The translations under genes and the position numbers were made by a program. Of a stretch of DNA of 20,760 nt, positions 6,216-14,406 are shown piece after piece. Below the pieces are notes generated by a model, which was not told where the DNA came from, made no database searches, and worked only from the letters and a program-made list of their open reading frames with translations. The stretch is from Hallerella sp963597395 (lineage in GTDB: Bacteria; Fibrobacterota; Fibrobacteria; Fibrobacterales; Fibrobacteraceae). The stretch is taken from contig CAVBPX010000044.1 of NCBI GenBank assembly GCA_963597395.1, positions 1 to 20,760 of the forward strand. Reading direction: 5' to 3'. Each line of letters opens with the position of its first letter. The first letter of the stretch is position 1.

Positions 6216-7453
6216 TGCGCTTTTTTGTTCCCGTCGCCTTGGGCGTTTTATCCCTTTTTCTCTTGCTTGCGTGCGAGAGCTCGACGCATGCGGGGATAGA
6301 AATCGGAAATCCGGAGATTCAGGCCCGCGCCTTTGTGGCCCGGTTCGTGGTCGATTACGGCACGGGTGCGGACGAGGACAGCTCCGCTTTGACGGGAACC
6401 GTTCGGGTCGATGGCGTCGAGCTTTCGCTTTCGCGGCTTGCCGCCTATTCGAGCTATTACACCTACGTGAGCTTTGACCTGGAAAACGGCCAGACCCTTT
6501 GGCCCGAAAATTCCGAAGCGCCGGCAAACATTGCCTTTGCGGAAGATTCCGCCGTGGAGCCGGAGGCCTGGAAGGCCGCCCTGGGCGATATCGAAATAGA
6601 CGAGGACGGCCTTTTGAAGGAAGTCGGCGCCATGTTCTCCCCGGTGCAATACAGTCCGCGGCTTACCGGAGCCGTGCTCCGGAATGGAACCCTTGTGCCC
6701 TTCGCGTTCTCGCTTTCGGGCATCGATTCCCTGGAAGTTCTCTATTTGAAGGATCAGCTGGATACGTCGGAGAGCGGAGCGATTTCGCTTACGGTGCGGT
6801 TTCGCGTGCCGGTCTGGGTGGATGGTCTTTCGTTTGATTCCGCGGAACTTTTGGACGATACGCTTTGGCTGGACGCTGCGCACAACGTGGCCCTGTGGGA
6901 TTCCCTCACGGCGCGCTTCGGCCTCGCTTTTTCGTCAAAACATCGCATCGTCTATTTCGCAAACGGAACTTCGGAAAACGCCTATGCCGAAAGGACCCTT
7001 TTGGATTACGACATCGTGGATTCGAACTGGGTGACGAACGGAAACTTTGCCGACGGCGGTAAAAGCTGGTATCTGGTGGAACAGCTCGGCGGTGTTGCCG
7101 ATACGAGCGTCGAAAACGGCGCCATGCAAGTCCGGATTTCTTCCGGAGGTACGCAAAATTACAGCGTGCAGTTGATTCACGAGGACATCCCGTTACTCGA
7201 AAACCGCAAATACAAGCTGGTCTTTACCGGGGTCGCGGATACGCCTTCGAACTTTATGGTTCGCATGGGCTCCTACAGCACCTATACGACGGAAGCTTTC
7301 CAGCGGAATCTTGTGATGGATACGCTCTGGAAATCCTTCGAGTTCGAATATACGGCCCTTGTGACGGACCTGTTCGCGCGTCTGGAATTTAATCTGGGAA
7401 AGAACAAGTCGCACTTCCAGTTCAAGGAAGTGAAGATTTACCGCATCGACTGA
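6215..7453 (+). CDS. Lipoprotein with C-terminal CBM4/9-like domain
   Basis: 412 aa. Signal segment 3-19 ends in LLAC with Cys20 as the lipidation site, followed by ESSTHAGIEIGNPE. A middle part (about 25-265) has no recognised motif. The last 142 residues (271-412) look like a carbohydrate-binding module of the CBM4/9, galactose-binding type: it opens with NWVTNGNFADGGKSWYL, has the central YKLVFTGVADTPSNFMVRMG strands, and closes with LEFNLGKNKSHFQFKEVKIY. Such modules bind glycans and fit a surface lipoprotein of a polysaccharide-degrading bacterium (inference). Translation is probably coupled to the TIGR02147 gene through TGATG; a GAGGA Shine-Dalgarno-like motif lies just upstream (6204-6208). 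Confidence 0.82.
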   Translation: MRFFVPVALGVLSLFLLLACESSTHAGIEIGNPEIQARAFVARFVVDYGTGADEDSSALTGTVRVDGVELSLSRLAAYSSYYTYVSFDLENGQTLWPENSEAPANIAFAEDSAVEPEAWKAALGDIEIDEDGLLKEVGAMFSPVQYSPRLTGAVLRNGTLVPFAFSLSGIDSLEVLYLKDQLDTSESGAISLTVRFRVPVWVDGLSFDSAELLDDTLWLDAAHNVALWDSLTARFGLAFSSKHRIVYFANGTSENAYAERTLLDYDIVDSNWVTNGNFADGGKSWYLVEQLGGVADTSVENGAMQVRISSGGTQNYSVQLIHEDIPLLENRKYKLVFTGVADTPSNFMVRMGSYSTYTTEAFQRNLVMDTLWKSFEFEYTALVTDLFARLEFNLGKNKSHFQFKEVKIYRID

Positions 7454-7466
7454 TGCCGCAAAATTT

Positions 7467-7472
7467 TAAAAT
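7467..7472 (+). promoter_or_regulatory. Possible -10 box for sppA
   Basis: TAAAAT at 7467-7472 in the 31-bp gap before sppA, 12 nt ahead of its ATG. A weak GGTGAG lies between box and start. No clear -35; transcription from the upstream operon is equally possible. Confidence 0.3.
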
Positions 7473-7484
7473 CGGGGTGAGACG

Positions 7485-9821
7485 ATGACTTTGAAGCCTC
7501 TTGTCTGGTCGCTTTTTTTGGGCTCGGCGTGCCTTGCCTATTTGCCCGGCGAAAAAAATTTTCCTTCGCTTTCGAATTCAAACGGCCTGTTCGGAAATCC
7601 GGCGGGTCTTTCGGCTTTTGATTCGCCCGGTGCGCTGTTCAATTTTGGGAAGGAAAAGAACGGCGTCTATGAATTTTCGACAGGCGTCCACGGAAGCCAT
7701 TTGGGGGCGTCCTTCGAGTATCTTTCGGACTATGACGGCTTTGACGAAACCCGCTGGAACGTCGTCGGGGCGTTTCCCGTCTTTTCGAGGTTCGCCTTTT
7801 TGGGGGCGTCCGTCGGCGCCTTTCGGAGCGCGGACTTTGACGGCACGGATTTTTCGCTTTCGCCCGGAATCGTCGTCCGCCCCTTCCAATGGCTTTCTCT
7901 CGGGTTTGACAGCCGGAACGTGCTGAACCTCGGGCCCAAAAGTCAAAGGCGCGTCCAGGAATACGGCGCCACGGTGAGAATCCCCGGAGGCGTTTCGGTC
8001 AGCTATGCGGGCGAAAATTTGGCCGCGCACAGGCTGCTCGTGGATGCGGATTTTGGACTTCTGAACCTCGGCGTACAGATTCCGCTTTACGGGGACGATC
8101 CTTACCGCGTCTATGTTTCGCACGAATTCGGACGCTCGTTCAAGGGAACGCTTGCCGTCGGGGACGACTGGAAGCCGCGGCGCGTTTCGCTCGGATATCA
8201 CTCGGCAAAGGTTCCGGATCCGTATCTGATGTCGCGAATTGTGCGGGTGCCGCTTTCCGGAAAAATTTCGGAAACTGAGGCGGGGCTTTCCCTTCCCGGG
8301 TTTGGAAAAAGCTCTCTCAGCGTCGAGTCCCTGCGCGAAAATTTTGAGTTTCTTCTCGCGGACGAAAGCGCACAAATTATCATTTTTGATTTTTCGGGCT
8401 ACCGGGCGGGCACCGCGATTTCGAAGGAAATCGAACGGGGAATCGCAAAACTTAATTTGTACGGAAGAACGACCGTCGCCTATCTTGACGAACTTCGACC
8501 GACGACCCTTCTCGCTTCGAGCTCCGCGACAAAGGTCGTTCTTGAACCTTCGGCCCGTGTAAACTACCGCGGCATCGGCGGTGAGGTTCTGTATTACAAG
8601 GGACTTTTGGACCTGCTGGGCGTGAAGGTCGAACTTTTGCGGCATGGTGCCTACAAGTCGGCGGTAGAGCCTTATACGGCGGATTCGATGAGCGCGGAGG
8701 CCCGCGAAAACTACGAGAACCTTTACCGCGAATGGTGGAACGTTCTTGCCGAGGATTCTCGGGCGCGGGTTTCGAATACGCGGCTTCTCGATTCGCTGCT
8801 TGCGCGTCCGAGCCTGCTTGCGTCCGATGCCAAGCGGGCGGGCCTCGCCGATACGGTGCTTTACCTCGACGAGGTGGCACCCTATGTGCTCGGGTCGGTT
8901 TACGGGGTCAAGGTTCCGTTTGCCGCGGTTTCGAACTTTTCGCCGAAGGCGGGCGTTCGCGTTTTTGACGAGGATTGGCGTCCGCGGTCGAAGGTCGCGC
9001 TGCTGAATATCGAAGGCTCCATTGTGGACGGGCGCGGCGGCTACAATCCCATTACCGGTTCGCGTGTGACGGGATCCGCGGAGGTCCTCGAAGCGCTTGA
9101 CGGCCTGATGCGCTCGCCGGAATACGCCGCGCTGATTGTTCGCATCAACAGCCCGGGAGGTTCGGCCCAGGCGTCGGACGAAATCTGGCACAGGCTGCAC
9201 ACGCTTTCGCAAATGGGACTTCCCGTTATCGCGAGCATCGGCGACATGGGGGCTTCCGGCGGATACCTCATCGCGTGCGGCGCAAACGAAATCATCGCGG
9301 AAAAGGCGAGCATCGTGGGAAGCATCGGAATCTTTGGCGGGAAGGTCAGCTTTAAGGACTTTTTTGAAAAGCTCTCGATTCGGGCGGAGTCCGTCAAAAG
9401 CCACGAGTTTGCGGCCGCGGAAGGAATCGGCGAGCCTTTTTCCCAAGTCGAAAAGGAAGCCCTCCAAAACTACCTGGACGATTTTTACGGAAGGTTTTTG
9501 AACATCGTGGGCGATGCAACGGGCCTTTCGCTCGATTCCTTGGACAAAAGCCTTGCCGGGGGACGGGTCTTTACCGGAAGCCAGGGCGTTCAAAACGGGC
9601 TTGTGCACAAAATCGGCGGTCTGGACGTCGCCATTTCGGAAGCGAAACGCCTTTCCGGACTTTCTCCGTCTCGCCCCGTGGTTCTCAAATCGATTCTTTC
9701 GGACGATTCCTACCTCTTGCGGGGAATTTCCGACCAGGTTCGGCTGCTCGATTGGATAAAATCCGCCGAAAAAACACAGGCCTGGGCACTTTTTGCAATG
9801 CCCCCCTTGCCGAATCGGTAA
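7485..9821 (+). CDS. sppA: Signal peptide peptidase SppA with N-terminal barrel-like domain
   Basis: 778 aa serine protease of the S49 family in the long, two-domain form. The general base is Lys391 in GAYKSAVEPY and the nucleophile is Ser591 in GDMGASGGYLIA; they are 200 residues apart, the same spacing as Lys209/Ser409 of E. coli SppA (established for the family). SPGGS at 556-560 also fits. It normally degrades leftover signal peptides at the membrane. Unusual here is an additional N-terminal region: after a signal peptide (about 1-18), residues 25-250 read like an outer-membrane barrel (FGNPAGL motif, then alternating strands such as WLSLGFDSRNVLNLG and RVYVSHEFG). The protease part begins near 255. 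The fusion suggests an outer-membrane or periplasmic location, unlike inner-membrane E. coli SppA. Confidence 0.92.
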   Translation: MTLKPLVWSLFLGSACLAYLPGEKNFPSLSNSNGLFGNPAGLSAFDSPGALFNFGKEKNGVYEFSTGVHGSHLGASFEYLSDYDGFDETRWNVVGAFPVFSRFAFLGASVGAFRSADFDGTDFSLSPGIVVRPFQWLSLGFDSRNVLNLGPKSQRRVQEYGATVRIPGGVSVSYAGENLAAHRLLVDADFGLLNLGVQIPLYGDDPYRVYVSHEFGRSFKGTLAVGDDWKPRRVSLGYHSAKVPDPYLMSRIVRVPLSGKISETEAGLSLPGFGKSSLSVESLRENFEFLLADESAQIIIFDFSGYRAGTAISKEIERGIAKLNLYGRTTVAYLDELRPTTLLASSSATKVVLEPSARVNYRGIGGEVLYYKGLLDLLGVKVELLRHGAYKSAVEPYTADSMSAEARENYENLYREWWNVLAEDSRARVSNTRLLDSLLARPSLLASDAKRAGLADTVLYLDEVAPYVLGSVYGVKVPFAAVSNFSPKAGVRVFDEDWRPRSKVALLNIEGSIVDGRGGYNPITGSRVTGSAEVLEALDGLMRSPEYAALIVRINSPGGSAQASDEIWHRLHTLSQMGLPVIASIGDMGASGGYLIACGANEIIAEKASIVGSIGIFGGKVSFKDFFEKLSIRAESVKSHEFAAAEGIGEPFSQVEKEALQNYLDDFYGRFLNIVGDATGLSLDSLDKSLAGGRVFTGSQGVQNGLVHKIGGLDVAISEAKRLSGLSPSRPVVLKSILSDDSYLLRGISDQVRLLDWIKSAEKTQAWALFAMPPLPNR

Positions 9822-9834
9822 AATTTTTTACATT
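9807..9834 (+). promoter_or_regulatory. Promoter of tRNA-Gln
   Basis: TTGCCG (9807-9812), 16-bp spacer, TACATT (9829-9834), about 12 nt ahead of the tRNA. It has the same 16-bp spacing as the tRNA-Leu promoter. The -35 lies inside the last codons of sppA. Confidence 0.55.
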
Positions 9835-9846
9835 TGGTTCGACCAT

Positions 9847-9917
9847 TGAGCTATGGTGTAATGGTAGCACAACAGATTCTGAATCTGTTTGTCTAGGTTC
9901 GAATCCTGGTAGCTCAA
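9847..9917 (+). tRNA. tRNA-Gln (anticodon CTG)
   Basis: 71 nt. The acceptor stem TGAGCTA pairs with TAGCTCA (9910-9916), with discriminator A at 9917. The anticodon stem ACAGA/TCTGT has the loop TTCTGAA, giving anticodon CTG, which reads CAG. The D-arm GGTGTAATGGTAGCAC and the T-arm with GGTTCGAATCC are normal. The 3' CCA is not encoded. Confidence 0.95.
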
Positions 9918-9936
9918 TTCTTCAGGTTTTGAAAAC

Positions 9937-9961
9937 GGCGGTTCTTGAATCGCCTTTTTTT
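9937..9961 (+). terminator. Terminator after tRNA-Gln
   Basis: GGCGGTTC (9937-9944) pairs with GAATCGCC (9947-9954), with one G-T wobble, followed by a run of seven T. It ends 12 nt before the next start codon, so the methyltransferase gene needs read-through or a promoter within the terminator. Confidence 0.8.
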
Positions 9962-9972
9962 GTGGATTTTCT

Positions 9973-10749
9973 ATGGACGCACCCGGATTTTTCGAATACT
10001 TTCTTGACTATTTCGGCGACCGTTGGGAGGCTCTTTCAAAGGCTCTCCGCGGTGAAAGCGTCTATACCGCTATCTCCTACCCCGGAAAGACTCCTTACTT
10101 TTTGGACGAGGCTTCCGTGTTTGCCGCAAAGTCCCTGGGCGTGGAACCCGGCATGGACGTTCTCGACATGTGCGCGGCTCCCGGCGGAAAGACGCTGATT
10201 CTTGCCGAGGCGCTGCAGGGCAAAGGTTCCTTGCAGGCAAACGACCGCTCCCCGGATCGGCGCGTGCGCCTTTCGCATGTTCTCGAAAACACGCTCCCCG
10301 ACGAACTGCGGCAGGCGGTCAAGGTCACAGGCTATGACGGTTCCCGCTTTGGAATGTTCCGCCGGGAATGCTTTGACCGGATTCTTCTCGACGCTCCCTG
10401 CTCCTCGGAACGGCACGTGATGGAAAGCGAAAAGTACCTTTCGGAGTGGAGCCCCAAGCGGATTTCCCGCATTGCGGTAGAGCAGGGTTCGCTGCTTGCA
10501 AGCGCGGTCGATGCGCTGCGGCCGGGAGGTCAGATGGTTTACAGCACCTGTGCGCTGACGCGGATGGAAAACGACGACGTGGTACGGAAAATTTTGAAAA
10601 AACGGGCGGGGAAGGTGCGCGTCCTTGAACTTTTTCCTCAAATTCCGGGGACGGAAAAAACGGAATTCGGGCTTCACATGCTGCCGGACCTGTGCGGTGG
10701 CCGGGGCCCCATCTTTTGCGCCAGGCTCGAAAAGCTTTCTCCTGCGTAA
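9973..10749 (+). CDS. RsmB/NOP-family RNA 5-methylcytosine methyltransferase
   Basis: 258 aa. SAM-dependent m5C RNA methyltransferase of the RsmB/NOP2/Sun family. SAM-binding motif DMCAAPGGKT (65-74), motif IV DAPCSSE with Cys143 (releases the product in this family) and motif VI STCAL with the catalytic nucleophile Cys193. It is short: the N-terminal NusB-like domain of RsmB and the C-terminal PUA or RNA-binding extension of YebU/RsmF are absent, so it is closer in size to NSUN4-like proteins. The rRNA or tRNA target cannot be told from sequence. The start at 9973 (MDAPGFFEYFLDYF) was chosen as the only in-frame ATG before the conserved region; no Shine-Dalgarno is visible. Confidence 0.9.
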   Translation: MDAPGFFEYFLDYFGDRWEALSKALRGESVYTAISYPGKTPYFLDEASVFAAKSLGVEPGMDVLDMCAAPGGKTLILAEALQGKGSLQANDRSPDRRVRLSHVLENTLPDELRQAVKVTGYDGSRFGMFRRECFDRILLDAPCSSERHVMESEKYLSEWSPKRISRIAVEQGSLLASAVDALRPGGQMVYSTCALTRMENDDVVRKILKKRAGKVRVLELFPQIPGTEKTEFGLHMLPDLCGGRGPIFCARLEKLSPA

Positions 10750-10754
10750 AAAAG

Positions 10755-10783
10755 TTTCCGTTCGGGGCGTTTTAAATTATTTT
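10755..10783 (+). promoter_or_regulatory. Putative promoter, -10 box 7 nt before the start codon
   Basis: TTTCCG (10755-10760), 17-bp spacer, TATTTT (10778-10783), then TCAAGGC and ATG at 10791. The -35 is weak (3 of 6 consensus bases). Confidence 0.42.
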
Positions 10784-10790
10784 TCAAGGC

Positions 10791-12188
10791 ATGAACGTCC
10801 GTATCAGTGTTTTTCTTTTTTCCGCGCTTTTGGCGGCGGGCCTCGCCTTTTCGCGCGAAGTTCCCGTGCGCTATGTCCTTTCGAACGATTCCATCGAACA
10901 GGATGCGAAGTTTGTCAAGCTTTCGAAGGATACTGTCTATTTGCTTCCGTTGGATTCCGCGGAAAAGGCGGAGATTTTAAAGGCGGACGAGGCCCTTCTC
11001 GATAAGATTGCCCCCGATTCGACGGAAGAGGAAGTTTCGGAAGCGGAAGTTCCGCAGGAACAGGCGAGCGCCTACGAAGAGGCTCCCGTGGACACCGTTC
11101 CCGCCGCGGATTCGACGGCAAAACCGGTCGCCGAGGATGATTTCGAAGCGGCGCTCCTCGCACAGGAAAAGCAGGCTTTTGAGGATTCCGTTGCCCGCGA
11201 AAAGGCCGTTCAGGATTCCATTCGGGCACAGGCCCTTGCGGATTCGCTTGCTCGCGAAGCGGCCATCCCCATCGAAGCCAAATACATCCGGATTTTCAAG
11301 TTTGACCTGAAGCGGATGACGGACCTCGAAACCGGAAAGCCGGTCGATCTTTCCCTTTCGGAATTTGTCTTTGCGGACGACGTCGAAGAAGAAGAGCCTC
11401 TTTACCCGGCGGGCAAGGCGAACCTTCTCGTTTCGTCCTTCCCGGACAGCTGCGAACTTTTCATCAACGGCGAGCCTTTGGAAATGACCGCTCCCGACAC
11501 CATCAAGAACATAAAACCGGGCAAGTACACGATTTCGGTCAAAAAGAAGCTGAAGGACGTTGACTGGTGGGGAACGCAGACGGTAAAAATCAATGCGGAC
11601 TCGCTGAACAAGGTGAAAATCGAAGTGGAACGCCCGCGTACGAAGCTCACCGTGGCGACCATTCCCGACGGCGTGGAAGTGTATCTGGACAAGCAGCCGA
11701 ACGAAAGCGTGATGCCCGAATATTTGACGGACGTCTCGTTTGAAACGGAGCCTTCGGTAAGCAAGGTCGTCTATTTGCGGAAGGTCGGGTATCTCGATAC
11801 CGCGCTTACGGTGGAAGTCCGGGCCTTTATGCCGAACCCGGTGTATGTGGAACTCTCCGCTGTAGATAATTCGAGCGTCGTGGAAATGCAGCGCGAATAT
11901 GACAGGGAACGTTCGAGGCGTTATGTCGGGCGCGGACTTCTGTGGGGATCCATCGCTCCGATTATCGCGGGGGGCGTCCTCTGGTATCTCGCGGAACGCG
12001 ACTGGTCGGATGCCGCGGACAAGAAGACAGTTTACAACAAGAGCGCTTTCGAAAGTCCGGACACGCAAAGGCTCGTCAAGAAGAACAAGGACCTGAATGA
12101 TTCGGGCGACACTAAGGGAATCATCGCCCTCGGGCTCGGAGTTGTCGGCGCGGGCCTCTTTGTCACCGGGTTCGTTCTAGCGTTTTAG
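10791..12188 (+). CDS. PEGA-domain membrane protein
   Basis: 465 aa. Signal peptide about 1-20. Residues about 75-160 form an acidic, Ala/Glu-rich, low-complexity region with repeated DSxAREKA/DSLARE units, probably an extended or coiled linker. Two PEGA-like beta units follow: ANLLVSSFPDSCELFINGEPL...IKPGKYTISVKKKL (210-254) and TKLTVATIPDGVEVYLDKQP (284-303). The C-terminus has two hydrophobic helices (about 381-401 and 443-463) separated by a polar stretch. PEGA domains are surface-layer or cell-envelope binding modules (family knowledge). The exact role is unknown. Its last 26 bp overlap the end of the convergent OpgC-type gene. Confidence 0.82.
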   Translation: MNVRISVFLFSALLAAGLAFSREVPVRYVLSNDSIEQDAKFVKLSKDTVYLLPLDSAEKAEILKADEALLDKIAPDSTEEEVSEAEVPQEQASAYEEAPVDTVPAADSTAKPVAEDDFEAALLAQEKQAFEDSVAREKAVQDSIRAQALADSLAREAAIPIEAKYIRIFKFDLKRMTDLETGKPVDLSLSEFVFADDVEEEEPLYPAGKANLLVSSFPDSCELFINGEPLEMTAPDTIKNIKPGKYTISVKKKLKDVDWWGTQTVKINADSLNKVKIEVERPRTKLTVATIPDGVEVYLDKQPNESVMPEYLTDVSFETEPSVSKVVYLRKVGYLDTALTVEVRAFMPNPVYVELSAVDNSSVVEMQREYDRERSRRYVGRGLLWGSIAPIIAGGVLWYLAERDWSDAADKKTVYNKSAFESPDTQRLVKKNKDLNDSGDTKGIIALGLGVVGAGLFVTGFVLAF

Positions 12189-13227
12189 CGATTCCAAATA
12201 GAATGCACGCGCAAAGGATGGGCACCATCACGTTATACGGCGCGTGATACTGCAGTGCCTTGGGCGCGGCCATCCACAGATAGACGCACACGGTCTGGGC
12301 CGTGAAAACTTCCAGGCTGTGGCGTCCAATCGTCCTGCAAAACGAAAAATCGAGGAGCCGTGAACGGTGCCGTACGATGCCCGAAACGACGCATACGAAG
12401 GCTATGAAGTTGAGTGCCCGAAGCGCTCCGACGTGTGACTTTGAAATCCAGAATTCGCCGGGCTGCGGAATGGGTAAAATTTCGTGCGACCAAACAAAAC
12501 AGGCCGCGCACAGGCATGCGGACGGAATCAGAAGCTTGTCCAAAATCTTTTGGGAACCCTTGCCGGATTTTTCACGGGACTTCCATAGAAAGGCGACGGC
12601 CGCTCCCGAAAAATAGACGAACTGCCAGGCAAAAAGGTCGAAGAATCCGGGGTAGGCCCAGTCCGGGAAAATTTGCAGCACAAGGCTTCGAAGGTCACCT
12701 TGCGCAAGAATCCAGACCGCAAACGAAATTCCCCAGACGACCTTTAACCGGCCGCGCAAAATTTGCGGAAAGGCGAACGATCCGAGGAGAAGCAAAAAGA
12801 CGTAAAGCGGAAGGACGTCAATCCATTCGGGCGTGTAGGCGAGAAGGGCTGCAAGGAGCGTTCCGGAAACCGGATGGGCATACAGTCCGGCAAAAAATCC
12901 CCGGATTTGCGGAAAAAGAAAAAAGGCGAGAACGGCAATGGAAAAAAGCGTTGCCATGTGAAACTTCCAAATACGAAAGGCGCGCACGCGCATCCAGCGC
13001 GTCGTCTCCCCGCGAAGGGACTTGCTTGTGACGGCGAGCATTCCGACAAATCCCGAAAGAAAAAAGAAGCCCTCCGCCGCGGAAAAAAATCCGAAGCATT
13101 GGTAGAGCAAATGTGAAACGGGACCCGAAAAATGGTCGAGCGTCATTTGCAACAAAAGAAGCCCTCGAATGGAATCGAGGGCGGGAATGCGACCGGGCTT
13201 TGTCGCCTTAGAATTCGACGTGTCCAC
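12163..13227 (-). CDS. OpgC-family integral membrane protein (acyltransferase-like)
   Basis: 354 aa, about ten hydrophobic helices. The N-terminus RIPALDSIRGLLLLQMTLDHF (13-33) carries the LDSxRG and DH motifs of the OpgC/acyltransferase-3-like superfamily. The E. coli member OpgC adds succinyl groups to periplasmic glucans. Other matching features are FFLSGFVGM (55-63) and a C-terminal GRHSLEVFTAQ (about 315-325). The substrate here is unknown; envelope glycan acylation is the best guess. The start codon is GTG at 13227; it lies inside the last codons of the upstream barrel gene (20-bp overlap), implying coupled translation. No other start preserves the conserved N-terminus apart from codons closer to it. 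Confidence 0.85.
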   Translation of the reverse strand: MDTSNSKATKPGRIPALDSIRGLLLLQMTLDHFSGPVSHLLYQCFGFFSAAEGFFFLSGFVGMLAVTSKSLRGETTRWMRVRAFRIWKFHMATLFSIAVLAFFLFPQIRGFFAGLYAHPVSGTLLAALLAYTPEWIDVLPLYVFLLLLGSFAFPQILRGRLKVVWGISFAVWILAQGDLRSLVLQIFPDWAYPGFFDLFAWQFVYFSGAAVAFLWKSREKSGKGSQKILDKLLIPSACLCAACFVWSHEILPIPQPGEFWISKSHVGALRALNFIAFVCVVSGIVRHRSRLLDFSFCRTIGRHSLEVFTAQTVCVYLWMAAPKALQYHAPYNVMVPILCACILFGIAKTLERTR

Positions 13228-14308
13228 TGATTCCCATTGAAAAATGGTTCGGTGAGGAAGAGCAGATGTTGTAGCCGCCCCAGAAGACTATCTCCGCTTC
13301 GACGGTCGGGTAGAGGTAGAAGGACGGGCCGACGAAGTGGCGGCTGTCGTCGTCGATTTCGAGGCTCGGGTCGTGATACTCGTAGGCGAGGCCCATCGAG
13401 AACTTCTTGTGGAGGTCGAGGGACGGTTCAATGTAAATCATCCGTTCGTCCTCGGTAAAGATTTGCTCTTCGACGGGAGCTTCGTCGTCGGCGAGAAGCG
13501 CCTGGAAATAGCTCGCTGCGAGGTTGAAAAAGCGGTAGTTGAACGAAGGCTCGACGAGGAAGGAGTGGACTCCGTGACCCTTATACGGGTGCATGCCCCA
13601 CGTCGCCGTGATGCCGTAGTTGAAGTTGTCGGTGCTCTTGGTGTATTGGACTTCCGTTCCGAGCGCATAGGTGTAGGAACGGCTGATTTCCTTGCCGAAG
13701 ACCCAGTCGAGGCTCGGGGTAATGGTAAAGCGTTCTTCCGTCTTCGAAATCAGGTCGAATCCGTAGGTGATGAACGCGGCGAGCGAATGCGCGTTGTTTT
13801 CGGTTGCGCCGATGTAGGCCTTGCCGTTTTCCACTTCGAACCCGATACCGCGAATTTGCTTGTCCTGGAGAATGACCGCATAGTCTTCGGTGTCGCGCCA
13901 GTAGTAGTAGGAGAATCCCCCGGCGCTGTAGGTGAGGTCGCCGAAGATGACCCGGACGAGCGGCGTAAACTGCCATGTGAACTGGATGCCGTCAAAGTCA
14001 AAACCGGTCCAGCGGTTTTCGGCGTCGCCCATGGCCGTTGCGCGGCTTTCGTTCCGCACCCTGGAAATTCCCGTGTCGCCGGCCGTCACATAGTTGCTGT
14101 GCGTGCGACCCTTGACCGTCACGGAAACATTTTCGTCGAGAAGGACCTTGCCTTCGAGCTTGATATCCTGGTTTGCCGCATTGGTCGGGCTAAAATCCTC
14201 GTCCCAGTAGGTCGCATAGTCCGCGTCGATGTCGCCGTGCAGTTCTACATCGACGGCAAAGGTCGCGATTGCGGAAAGAAGGACAAAAAAGCTGAGTTGC
14301 TTGATCAT
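13208..14308 (-). CDS. Outer-membrane beta-barrel protein
   Basis: 366 aa. Signal peptide about 1-18 (SAIATFA followed by VDVELHGDID). The rest is a series of alternating amphipathic strands rich in aromatic residues (FTWQFTPLVRVIFGDL, FSYYYWRD, MGLAYEYHD), and the protein ends in HVEF with a terminal Phe, the usual barrel-assembly signal. No porin or transporter family is recognised; residues 140-210 show DUF-like barrel texture only. It has a Shine-Dalgarno-like AAGGAAAC before the ATG and a TATTTT box about 32 nt upstream of the start. It shares a 98-bp divergent intergenic region with the LolA-like gene and is followed in the same direction by the OpgC-type gene. Confidence 0.82.
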   Translation of the reverse strand: MIKQLSFFVLLSAIATFAVDVELHGDIDADYATYWDEDFSPTNAANQDIKLEGKVLLDENVSVTVKGRTHSNYVTAGDTGISRVRNESRATAMGDAENRWTGFDFDGIQFTWQFTPLVRVIFGDLTYSAGGFSYYYWRDTEDYAVILQDKQIRGIGFEVENGKAYIGATENNAHSLAAFITYGFDLISKTEERFTITPSLDWVFGKEISRSYTYALGTEVQYTKSTDNFNYGITATWGMHPYKGHGVHSFLVEPSFNYRFFNLAASYFQALLADDEAPVEEQIFTEDERMIYIEPSLDLHKKFSMGLAYEYHDPSLEIDDDSRHFVGPSFYLYPTVEAEIVFWGGYNICSSSPNHFSMGISGHVEF

Positions 14309-14390
14309 AGTTTCCTTTTTAAAAAACGGATTCGGGGTTCAAAATAGAAATATGTGGGCAAAGAATCCATCAAGAGAGTGCGCCTTTTTG

Positions 14391-14396
14391 TAAATT
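14391..14396 (+). promoter_or_regulatory. Possible -10 box for the LolA-like gene
   Basis: TAAATT at 14391-14396, 10 nt before the ATG at 14407, implying a leader of only 3-4 nt. No clear -35. Confidence 0.33.
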
Positions 14397-14406
14397 AGGC
14401 CATATT

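Noticed and set aside
7578..9608. 676-codon open frame antisense to sppA
   Set aside because: Shadow of a strongly biased GC-rich gene; the product is Arg/Lys-rich without domain motifs, while the plus strand encodes a clear S49 protease.
9752..10198. Open frame running through tRNA-Gln into the methyltransferase gene
   Set aside because: It crosses a well-formed tRNA and terminator and is in the wrong frame for the methyltransferase.
13337..14347. 336-codon plus-strand open frame opposite the outer-membrane barrel gene
   Set aside because: Val/Arg-rich shadow; the minus strand has a signal peptide, beta-strand pattern and terminal Phe.
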